Assembly (NCBI RefSeq): GCF_018687715.1
Contig: NC_056755.1
Coordinates: 12,722,501-12,786,500, forward strand
Reading direction: 5' to 3'
DNA length: 64,000 nucleotides
Origin: Carya illinoinensis
Taxonomy: Eukaryota; Streptophyta; Magnoliopsida; Fagales; Juglandaceae
Shown here piece by piece: positions 41,357-51,371 of this stretch. Numbering within the stretch: the stretch's first letter is position 1; each line of letters begins with the position of its first letter. Both the position numbers and the translations under genes were made by a program. The notes beneath the pieces are model-generated. The model was not told the DNA's origin, did no database searches, and worked only from the letters and a program-made list of their open reading frames with translations.

Positions 41357-42259
41357 GATAGTTAAGAACCCGGGTGTTGGTTTCATCCTTTTCTCTCCGT
41401 GTCGTTGCCCATCCATAGTCAACAAAATTTTCCAACCATTCCCGGGTGGAGGGGGTTCGAAACTTTGGCTCTGAGCACCTCCTTCCCTAGCCAGCCCCAA
41501 TGGCTCTATCCATATAGATTTCCGTTTGTCCCTTTTTCCATTGTCTTTCGATTTTTTTCCACTCCGTAGCACCATCTATCGCTGATTTGCTGCTCCGTCC
41601 TCCTCCCAGCATGCACCGCCTTTATAGCCTCTACAGTTGCCAATCATCATGCTCACAACAGAAAACTGCGAATCTATACGGCGCGTTTGCTGCACGCGCG
41701 ACCCTTGTCGTGCGTGTTTAATACGCGCAACCGCCTCCTGGAGCGGCTTCTGAGGCCACGCGTGGCCCCTCTGAACTCCCCGGTCATTGATCTTTCGGAT
41801 AAGCTTGTCCGCTCTCCTCCTAAGGTGGCGCGTGCTCTACACGGGCCGCCATCGACAGTGTTGACCCGCCGGCCACTCGGCCTAGAATCAAGTTGCTACC
41901 CTATGTTACCGTTTTCCCTAACCCGTGATCAAGATAATGTGATCGTGATAGTCTCCTACAGTTTGACCAGATTAACAAAAAGCAATGCACCTCTCTCAAC
42001 TATGATTTCAAGTCGTAGGTTTATAGTTTGTTTATTAGACCATGTAAAAACTGTTTTAAAGTGGCATCCTCATTTGGGATTGGGTTGGAACCAATCTTTT
42101 TGCGAGATAACCCGCTTTAATTTTCTTTCTAGTGCTGCTTTTTGTTTGTTTTGGGAAGATTGTTGGAAACTTCCACCCCACAAAATCTTGTATCATTGTA
42201 ATCTTGTAGTTTATCTACGAAATACTTTGTTGAGAAAAAAAAAAAAAAAAAAAAAAAAG
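41357..42259 (+). mobile_element. Poly(A) retroposon with 15-bp target duplication
   Basis: A 0.9-kb insert ends in a run of about 24 A (42235-42258) and is flanked by the identical 15-mer agagacaagttacaa (41342-41356 and 42260-42274), the hallmark of LINE-driven insertion. The interior has a GC-rich block with acgcgc/gcgcgt motifs (41680-41850). It carries a plus-strand frame (41687-42316) with no recognised domain and a minus-strand frame (41351-41575) likewise unrecognised. It encodes no reverse transcriptase, so it is non-autonomous, or a heavily truncated or internally deleted LINE. Confidence 0.8.
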
Positions 42260-42274
42260 AGAGACAAGTTACAA

Positions 42275-42734
42275 TGCACGTATGCCCAATTGAGAAATAA
42301 AGTTAATAAAAAATGAGAAATGAGGGAAAAAAAGCAGGCACATAAAATTAAAACTAAGTCATGGATTTGCACAAGTTAAAGTAAACCTAATATAAAGCTA
42401 AAAGAAGTGAGAGATCTATACAAGTCAATGTTTTATCTAGTTACATAATTACAACACTGAAAATTTTGATAAGAAAACACTTTAAGGGTTTTGGTCGTTG
42501 TTTCATTAATGGGACTAATGGTGAGGACAATCAATTTCTTTCAACGTTGTTGTCCAAGTTGATTTGATTATGTACCAAGACAGATGATCTCTTCATTTCT
42601 TGAAGCTTGTCTTGTAATATTTTGAAGATATAGTAGATGGTCTTGTATGAATTAATGAAAATGTATAAACAAAGTAAATTTTTCTAAATTAATTAAATGG
42701 AATAGACATAGTTTTTTTTTTTTTTTAAAGAAGA
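42275..42734. other. Short spacer between transposons
   Basis: AT-rich sequence with no gene, ending in a T run (42712-42726) before the outer hAT element. Confidence 0.4.
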
Positions 42735-43119
42735 TCTATGGATAGGCCTGTGCAGATGACCTGGCATCCTGAGTGGCCCGATCCGTAGGGGTGGGCAGCG
42801 GGGCCCCGGACCATATGTAAGCCCCCCAGCGGAGGCGAGGGACAAAGGGGCCGTGATCCCACTCCATTTTTCCCCCGTCTCGCTCCGTAATATATATATA
42901 ATATTATATAATAATATAATAATTTTTTTTTTTTTAATTTTGATCGGAGATTGGAGGAAGGATGTGTTAAATCAGAGATGGAGGATGAGAATTTGTGACT
43001 TGTGTACTATGGATTCATGGATTGTGCATGTGTATTCACTGTTTTCTTGCTGTGATTGTGATTGATTCCGTTTTGTTTGATTTTTTTTTTTTTTTTTTTT
43101 GTAATTTTAATTGTTTCAA

Positions 43120-43330
43120 AAAGCCTAAATTAATTTAGGGGTTTCAATTATGAAACCCCTAAATTAAATTAAGGTTCCAATTTGAAACTCTAATTTTTTT
43201 AGGAGTTTCAATGATTGGAAACCCTAACTTGATTTAGGGGTTTCATGATTGAAACCCCTAAATCAAGTTAGAGTTTCAGATTGGAACCCTAATTTAATTT
43301 AGGGTTCCAATCTGAAACCCTAATTTTTTT
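43120..43330. repeat. Array of interlocking palindromes (aaaccccta)
   Basis: Over 200 bases the motif taggggtttca and its complement tgaaacccct alternate. tttaggggtttcaattatga with gaaacccctaaatt, tgatttaggggtttcatgat with tgaaacccctaaatca, and ttggaaccctaatttaattt with agggttccaa are three successive hairpins. The region lies about 350 bp inside the left end of the inner hAT, where transposase-binding subterminal repeats are expected. Confidence 0.8.
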
Positions 43331-43817
43331 TGTTCAATCACTCTATTTTCATTCTATCAGCTTAAATTTTTAGAATATTTGATGATTTAACACAATGTTA
43401 AAACTCAGGGCTACACGGTATGTTTTTCCCCCATTTTTGATCAATACCCAAAATATATGGTTAGCCTTTTTACTTTGGCCGTATAGGTATTAATTCTTGG
43501 TTTCCATCATTAATTTGTAAGGTTTTTAACTTTACGCTTCAATATATTATATTATATTTTCTGGTTGGCTGGTGTTTTTCAATAATATTTTTCATAAAAG
43601 CCTAGTTTTGTATTTTTTTTATAATTTCATTACTCTTTTTGATTAAGGTATTCCTCTGTCAAAAGTGAGGGTTTACCAATAAAGTTACGATACCGTCATC
43701 CTCTTTTATTAAAAAGAAAAAAAATGTTAAAATTGATCAAATTCAATCGAACTAATTAGGTTTTCATTTCATGCCGAACGTGCTAAGGTTAGTAATTATA
43801 CATGTGCATGGATTTAT

Positions 43818-46800
43818 TGTAATGCCCCCAAATTTCGTTTGGGATTGGACGGACATTTGAAGTGTCGAGACATGTAACACAAGGTTACCTGCCCCCATTC
43901 ATGACATATAAGATGCAATGTTCCTAACATGCATCTAACATTATGCAATATTCGCAGCGGATAAATTATTTCTTTAGCAATACTATGCACCAAATTGAAA
44001 ATATCCCAAATGCTTAAAACATACTTGATATATAAAGACTCATTGAACAACTAAGATCATAACACTAGTCCAAAATGATTATGATTCAAAAAGTACTGGA
44101 GATGCAACTCCATCGTACAAGTAGTAATTTACGTTAACTACTATATTAACATTGACGTCGCATCGTCGCTCAGTCAACTGTGTCTAGTTGGTCAGCTCCT
44201 GATTCTCCTTCAGATCCTGTAACAAGATCTACCATTCGGGGGGAATGGTAGTTGAGACTACCACAGTGAGATTTGATTACAAATCTCAGCAAGTTAACGA
44301 AAAACTTCCACACAGGCTAATGATGCATGGATGACAGTAAAAGCATAAATGCATAATCAAATTCATAAGTAATTAAAGCATAACTTGGCATACAACATAG
44401 CATAATTGACATTACTTAAATTGAAACATGAACTGAACTTGACTTGACATGAACTTGATCTGAAACTTAACTTATCATGAACTTGTTCTGAAACTTGACT
44501 TAACATGAAAAATACATACTCCACAGTTGTTGTGGCCCCATGTATTCTACGTGTAAATACATACTCCACAATTGTTGTGGCCCCATATATTCTACACAAA
44601 CTTGACTTAACATGAAAAATACATACTCCACAATTGTTGTGACCCCATGTATTCTACGTGTAAATACATATTCCACAATTGTTGTGGCCCCATGTATTCT
44701 ACACAAACTTAACTTAACATGAAAAATACATACTCCACAGTTGTTGTGGCCCCATGTATTCTACGTGTAAATACATACTCCACAGTTGTTGTGGCCCCAT
44801 GTATTATACGGAAACTTATTCTTTAACTGCTTAAATACATACTCCACAGTTGTTGTGGCCCCATGTATTCTACGTGTCACAATTGCTGTATCTCACGTAG
44901 TGTATGCGTCACAATTGCTGTGACCCCATACATAAGTAATCAAAATGAAATGTGACTGGAATACGAAAGGACTGAAGCCCTGACGTAACATAACGTGACT
45001 TGAACATAACTTGAAATACATGAACAACTTGAGATAGAAACATTTCGTAACATGGCATAACATATAATAGACAACATATTTAACATAACATACTTGCAAC
45101 AGTGAATATTACATAACTTGACATACATGTAATAGATGGCATACTTAGCATGACGTACTTGTAATGTACAGTAATACATAACAGAATATATTATATAACA
45201 GATAAAAATTGATGACAGAATAAATTCTGTATAATAGACAATTACGTGATAACTTGGCATGGCATGACATATATGATAACACACATACATACACTGTAGT
45301 TCCTTTACTTAGCACACATACACAATAGACTGCTAGTAAGTTAAAAGCTAACTTACCTCGATCTCCGCGTTTCTTATAAAACCTTAAGCGCGATCACGAG
45401 GAACTGTAATTAGTGATTCTAAAAGTTAGCACTAAATCACTAATAAATTAAAATATGGAAAATACTAACTTAAAGAGTAAAATTTCTATTTTACTCTCTG
45501 CATGTAGGAAAATGATCGTTTTACCCATAACTTAAGGATTTTGCATACTAACTCCAAAAGTCACCAAAATTTACATGCCTCATGTAAATTTTATCCTCAA
45601 TTCATATATCAATTTAGAAAAATTTAAAACTAATCACAACTATTAAGACTCCATAGGACCGAAATTCTCATATGCTATTTCTATTGATTTTTGTTTCCAA
45701 CTTGTTTTGATCAACCTTTTGATCTATGACTTATAAATATGTGATCTTCAAACCAAACCATCACATAGTTTAAAAAGATATCCTAAAACAAATATAAGCT
45801 TCTAATTCAAGATCACATGGTTAAAAATTAACCAAAACATAAATTTAGCCAAGAACATCCATACTTTGGCTTATTTGAATATCTCTTTACATAAAATTTC
45901 ATATCTTTGAAACTAACATCAAATATATTCAAAATAATAATATAACATGTATATAAGATGTTTAGGATCCTCCAATAAAATTATCAAAGTCATTGGAATA
46001 GGTTTAGACCACCAAAGAGTTAAACTTTCTCAAAACAGAAACTGTTTTTCCTGTTCCAGTTTCTAAGTTTCTAAATCTAAGAAATTCTTTCTTCAAAACA
46101 TTTAATCATGCAAAAATCCTCAACCAATAGTCATATATACATGTTAACAATACTCCATAAAAATTTCGGACCAATATCTATCCATTAGCTTGGTCAAAAA
46201 CTCCAAACTATAACATATTCTCCAGTTTATCTCCCAGAATGACCTTTCTATAGTTGACATAATATTTTACTGACCAAATGATCTTCAAATTGGACAAATA
46301 ATATATCCATGTAAACTAGACGCAAAAAGGAACAACTTATATGAAGGAGACTTTATGATAAAACACTTACAAAAGCTTAGAAATGGGCGTGCAAAAGAAC
46401 TCCTAAAAGTTGTCTGAGAGAAAGTGTTTGATATTCTTTTAAAGGAACGTGTAAATGAAGATAAGTTCGTGGGTGATGGCTGGAGATGCTTATGGACGAG
46501 ATAAGGAAGATGATAAGGCTGGAGTTGAGAGTTGAGTGTAGTTTTCTCCTACCCAAAATATCTATAAAAGATTATCTCAAAATATTCTATCCAATAATAT
46601 CTACAAAAATCAGTTTAAGATATTTTCCAAATGTGGAGTAGACTTGGAAGAGTAAGGCGGCTAAAATCTTTCCATGTGTATTTTAAATCTCTATTCTTAA
46701 GATATTTTTCAAATGTGTATTTTGCTTAGGTGTCATGATCTCACACCTTGATTTCCTTCACAATTCCATCTAATGGTTTCTCTTTGTGCCAAGTATCTAA

Positions 46801-47194
46801 TACTATTCATTATGTGTGGTTAAGATCTTGCCAAGTGTCCAAATAAAATTTCGCTAACCTAATTTGGACATTTCACATTGTGATTTTGAAAACACTGCGC
46901 TTAGTTGTTTACCGAGGTTACTATTCACTCCAAAAATAAACGTAATAAACTTAGTACTGAAAAATCCTAAATATTCAATTAAGCCTAGTGGTGTAAACTA
47001 TAATGTGTTCTGACACTTCTAACTATCTCAAATAATTAAAATCGCATTTCTGGCACCATAGTGAGTGATAACACTAACTATGTTGACAGGCTAAAACCTA
47101 TGCGATTAGTGGATTCGTGAAAGCTTATAGAGTCTTCACGAAGTTCCTAAAGTCAATAGAAATTCCACAATTGAATTTCTAGCGGGCTGTTACA
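43818..47194. mobile_element. 3.4-kb non-coding insertion, TGTAA...TTACA ends
   Basis: The left edge tgtaatgcccccaaatttcg and right edge gaaatttctagcgggctgttaca type ends (47172-47194) give inverted tgtaaygccc/gggctgttaca. Nothing coding lies between. A long solo LTR of a gypsy-type element or a large MITE-like element would both fit. No exact target duplication was found (gatttat on the left, atttttg on the right), so the boundaries are provisional. Confidence 0.4.
44512..44936. repeat. Higher-order tandem repeat (about 45-bp unit)
   Basis: Seven copies of aatacatactccacagttgt followed by tgtggccccatgtattctac are arranged in pairs. Copies ending acgtgt alternate with copies followed by a spacer with aacttaacttaacatgaaa, giving a period of about 108 bp. 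Degenerate half-copies (cacaattgctgt) follow. Each unit contains inverted tacat/atgta and cacaa/ttgtg. Minus-strand open frames here are repeat translations. Confidence 0.9.
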
Positions 47195-47252
47195 ATTTTT
47201 GTATTGTGTTGAATTGCACTTTGAAAATTTTTTATTATGTTGGAGAATCAGG

Positions 47253-49380
47253 AATGTCTTCTCAAATGGATCCGGATTTTAGTGATAGCTCTTCTGCCCC
47301 AGAACCTAACCCTATTCCTACCCCTATAGGGAGTACACCTTGCCCTGCCCCGAAACCCACACAAGGCAAGAAACCTGTGTCCATAGTTTGGTCTTAGTTT
47401 ACCAAACTAGAGGATGGTGACCCCAACAACCCACAAACTAAATAAAATCACTATGAAAAAATATATAGATGTCACTATAGAAAATATGGTACATCCCAGC
47501 TGAAGGTCCATTTAGAGGAACAATGCAAGAAGAGTCCAATATTAAAATCCTTAGTAGAGAATGGTCAATCTAGACTAGATATTAAAATGGCCGATGGGAG
47601 TAGTGGGGCCGGGGGTCCAACATTGAAGGAGTATATGAAGTATAATCCTAATAAGTGTAGAAGGAAGTTAGGTAGTATGATTGTCATGGACGAGCTGCCT
47701 TTTCAGTTTGTGGGGGGTAAAGGGTTCCAAGAATTTGTCCAAGAGTTGGAACCGAGATTTACGCTTCCTTCTCGTCACACTGTGGCAAAGGATATTAAAA
47801 AGATGTACATAAGAGATAAAGATGTTTTGAGGGGCCAATTGGCGGGTTTGGTAGTTTGCCTCACTACCAATACTTGGACTTCTATCCAAAATATAAATTA
47901 CATGTCATTGACTGTGCATTTTATTGATTTTGATTGGGATCTTCACAAAAATATTATTAAATTTTGTCAAATAACTAATCATAAAGGTGACATGATTAGG
48001 AAGGCCTTGGAGACCGCAATAAAGGAGTGGGGGTCGGAAAAGATGTTAACTATTTCGGTTGATAATGCGTCGTCTAATGATATTACCTTGGGATATCTTA
48101 AGAATTATCTTAAAGAGACAAATAAGGCATTCTTGGGTGGTGAATATTTGCATGTTAGATGTGCTGCACATATTTTGAATTTAATTGTAACTGAGGGGTT
48201 GAAAGATTTTGATGACTCAGTTGCACAAGTTAGAATGGCTGTGAAATTTGTGAGGTTTTCTCCTTCTAGATTGGAGAAATTCAAAGTTGTTGTAAAGACT
48301 GCGGGCATAACATCTAAGAATGGTCTTTGTACTGATATTCCTATCAGATGGAACTTAACATTCTTGATGTTGGAGGCAGCCCAAGAATATAAGGCAGCCT
48401 TTTAATTATTGGGTGATGAAGACATCCAATATGTCAAATACTTTGATGAGTATGGGGGATTAGGAAAGCCTAATGATGATGATTGGATGGTAGTTTCTAC
48501 TTTTGTTGATTTTCTCAAACTTTTTTACGATGTCACATTGAATATATCTGGTTCTTTGTACCCTACATCCCATGGATTTTGTCAACAAATATGTAGGGTG
48601 AAAGAAGAATTAGAAGATATGCGTAGAAGTTCCAATGAAAGGATGAGGGGGATGACAGTGACCATGATGCTAAAAGATGACAAGTATTGGGGAGATTTGA
48701 CTAAAATGAATATTTTGTTATATGTGGCTGTTATTCTTGATCCCCGTCTGAAAGTTTCAAGCTTGTTATATAGTTTGGGACTTGCTCATGATCAGGCATG
48801 GATTGATCTTATTGGTGGATTGGCCCGAGATACTCTAACTAAATTGTATGATGAGTTTAATGCAATTAAGGGTGATACTACATCCAAGACACATACACCA
48901 ACCCCAACATCTTCTACAGACACCATGATCGGGCCTCCTACAAAGAAGCGCAGAATGCCGTGGACTAAAACTCTCGCATAGAATCTCACACTAGTCCATC
49001 ATTTTACGGAGGTGGTTTCAGATTTAGACAACTATTTGTTAGCGGATATGGTCCAAGATGATGATGATAATTTCGATATATTAGGATGGTGGAAGAATGA
49101 ATCAAAGAAATATCCCATTATTTCTAAGATTGCCCGCTGTATTTTGGTCATCCCTATTAGCACCGTTGCCTCAGAGTCAGCCTTTAGTACTGGAGGTGGC
49201 ATATTGGATCCTTTTCGTAGTTCATTGTCTCCTATAACTGTGGAGGCATTGATATGCACACAGAGTTGAACGATAGGAAATGATATTCATGTTTCAGATC
49301 TTTTAGATTTTAAGGAGACCAATGAGAAGGGTGGTGATCAGTCTGGATTTGAACCACCTAGTAATTGTTTTTTATTTTAT
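47253..49380 (+). pseudogene. hAT transposase (RICESLEEPER-like), interrupted
   Basis: The frame starts MSSQMDPDFSDSS and runs through a BED-type zinc-finger region (FTKLEDGDPNN to LEEQCKKSP), with a TAG at 47395-47397 inside it. The central block follows: TLPSRHTVAKDIKKMY, VCLTTNTWTSIQNINYMSLT, HVRCAAHILNLIV and IPIRWNLTFLML. Stops at 48403-48405, 48979-48981 and 49267-49269 break it further. The C-terminal hAT dimerisation domain reads FDILGWWKNESKKYPIISKI, then IPISTVASESAFSTGG and LSPITVEALICTQ. Codon order is otherwise preserved, so the decay is mostly point nonsense. It belongs to the inner hAT element. Confidence 0.9.
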
Positions 49381-50259
49381 TATTTTGATTTATTTATATT
49401 CATTTCGATTTCATCGTTATTAATTTTAGTATTAATTCTTGTAGTAACACATGAGACGATGTCTAGCTCCACTGCAACATAAATATGTGCTCAAACCCAG
49501 GCCGCCCCAAGTGTCACAGTCAAAGACAAGCCACAGCTGACAGCTCTCTCTTGAGAATATTCAAAAATTGAATTATTTGTTCATATTTTGTATTCAATAA
49601 TTTGTAATGTTGATATAATATCTCTTAGACACTTTTATGTTTGCAATTTTGTAATTGTTTAACCTTTCAATTTTGTAATAGTTTAGTTATTATTATTAGT
49701 TTATTTGGTATTAAACTAGTAACTTTTATTAGCCATAAAATCAATTACTATAGTGAAAACCTTTTTTTTAATCTAGTTTTTAATTTTTTTTTTCTTTTTA
49801 CTTATAATTTTATGGGCTGAAAATAACCTACAAGCTTTTTTGGGCCTAAACGAAAAGCTTGTGGGCCATTTTAGGCCCATTTCAGCGGTTTCTGGGCCAT
49901 TTTTGGTACAGAAACTGCTTTCGAGCCCAAGGCCCAGTAGGGTTGCCGAGGGGGGTTGCAGATAAATTGTCCTCCCAATCCGCACCCCATTATGTTGGAC
50001 GGGGTACCTCGCCCCCACACATCGGGGGCAGGGGACGGGGAAAGAATTCCTCATCGACCCCATGCAGGGGTGGGGGGGCCCCGCACCGTATGGTGCGAGT
50101 AACACCCCTACCGATTCGATTCGGCCCACATATGACAAGTCACTACTACTCTATTCATCAATCCGACCGAGAATAGACGGGTTTAACTTTTGGTGTTAAA
50201 CCAACTGACTACTGAGTATAAATTCATTCTTCAGGTCTCTCAAACTCTAGCCTCCAAAA

Positions 50260-50382
50260 CTACCATGGGTGGCGATGATTGCGCATCCAGGCCACGAGAT
50301 CCCACACAGCCTTGTAGTCGTACATGGGGGCAGCAATGTTGATTTCGAGGTCGAAGGAGGAAGAGGAGTGAGTGAAGGCCAT
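50260..50382 (-). pseudogene. PPR-like gene fragment inside the outer hAT
   Basis: A 40-codon frame reads MAFTHSSSSFDLEINIAAPM, then YDYKAVWDLVAWMRNHRHPW and a stop. The YDYKAVWDLV.RM pattern resembles helix pairs of pentatricopeptide repeat proteins (organelle RNA binding). It has no continuation, so it is a fragment that may have been captured by the transposon. The family call rests on a short resemblance and could be wrong. Confidence 0.4.
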
Positions 50383-50836
50383 AGATTCTCTCGTCCCTCT
50401 AACTTTTCAAAAAGAAAAAACTAGTATCAAAACCCAATACCAAGAAAGGAGCTTTTTTCTATCACCTTCCCAAGAAAATGTCAATCAAACTCAAAAAATG
50501 CAGAAAAATCAGCCACATTGTGAGGCTCTGCCAAATGCTACGAAGGTAGACTTGGAGGACTTACAGCGCTACCGCCTGTCAGCATTAGGAGCAAACTTGA
50601 TTTTTGGGCTGAATTGCAACCGTTGCTTCATGGACTTATCAAGAAAAGCATCTGGTGAGGGACAAAAAAAAAAAAAAAAAAAAACAAAGCTATGAAATAG
50701 GACAAACATACAATTGAACTACTCCTTTTAGGCCTTTGGCTTCAAATGGACCTTTATTCAGATCTCCTAGATCTATATGCATGCATCCCAACCATGACTA
50801 TCTTCAACCAAAGTTCTTGCCTTCCAGCCCCAAAAT

Positions 50837-51046
50837 ATGATATTTGTTGTCAATCAGATCTTCATGATTTTATTTTTATTGCTACTTCCTTGTGCAAACT
50901 CAGTTTTCTTCAACCTCACTAGTTGCCAATCAAATATGGATAACACAATAACCTTGAAGAAGGATGCATTCATGGCTAGAGTACTTGAGCTCACAAAGAA
51001 TCAACTTGATGACTACCTCAATGGAAGTGCATGTCAAGCCTTGTAG
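50837..51046 (+). CDS. Small ORF with signal-peptide-like N-terminus
   Basis: The frame encodes 69 residues. A hydrophobic stretch (IFMILFLLLLPCANS, about residues 8-22) looks like a signal peptide, followed by FFNLTSCQSNMDN and a polar segment ALFMARVLELTKNQ-like to the end SACQAL. I do not recognise the family. It lies in the non-autonomous outer hAT and has no visible introns, so it may be captured or chance sequence. Confidence 0.25.
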   Translation: MIFVVNQIFMILFLLLLPCANSVFFNLTSCQSNMDNTITLKKDAFMARVLELTKNQLDDYLNGSACQAL

Positions 51047-51198
51047 CATAAAGAATGGAGCAACAGCTATTGCATGGGTAGGTTATAACTCAACCACACA
51101 AAATCTATGAATTTGCAAAAGGAGCAGAGATGGGTCTCGAAGGCGAAGGAGCATAGATAGGTCTCAAAGGAGCAGAAGTCTTGCTTTGAACCTGTCAG

Positions 51199-51202
<4 letters not shown>

Positions 51203-51227
<25 letters not shown>
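51203..51227. repeat. Poly(T) run
   Basis: About 24 T near the right end of the outer hAT. With the A run at 50663-50683 it suggests earlier retroposon insertions in that element. Confidence 0.9.
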
Positions 51228-51229
<2 letters not shown>

Positions 51230-51371
51230 CCAAGGTCGGGCCATATATGTTTGACCTGATTGTGTTTTGATGGATCGATTCAGATCGCGTTGGCGCCTTA
51301 AAGGGAGGTTTTCAGGTCTGCTCAGGCACAAACCCAGCATTGGTAGCTCAGGTTGCAAGCCTATCTATGGA

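Larger units (their letters stand above)
42786..50110 (+). mobile_element. Inner hAT element, 7.3 kb, decayed transposase
   Basis: It begins taggggtgggcagcggggcc and ends ggtgcgagtaacaccccta, giving the TIR taggggtg. Flanking octamers ccgatccg (42778-42785) and ccgattcg (50111-50118) differ at one base, consistent with an old 8-bp duplication. GC-rich subterminal blocks with ggggcccc sit at both ends (about 42800-42890 and 49930-50095). It carries a RICESLEEPER-like transposase (47253-49380), a palindrome array and a probable 3.4-kb non-coding insertion. Confidence 0.8.
42743..51363. mobile_element. Outer hAT-type element, hosting a second hAT
   Basis: The ends taggcctgtgcag and ggttgcaagccta form a short TIR (taggcctg versus taggcttg). 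Directly outside both ends lies the same octamer tctatgga (42735-42742 and 51364-51371), the 8-bp target duplication expected of hAT transposition. Leaving out the inner element at 42786-50110, only about 1.3 kb belongs to it. That part has no transposase, so it is non-autonomous. It carries a PPR-like fragment and a small signal-peptide reading frame. Confidence 0.75.

Noticed and set aside
44512..44936. CRISPR-like array
   Set aside because: Units are directly tandem with near-identical or absent spacers in a plant transposon; there are no cas genes and no unique spacers.
44363..45290. Minus-strand frames with repeated MGPQQLWSMY-like blocks
   Set aside because: The repetition follows the DNA tandem repeat, and the frames start and stop at repeat boundaries.
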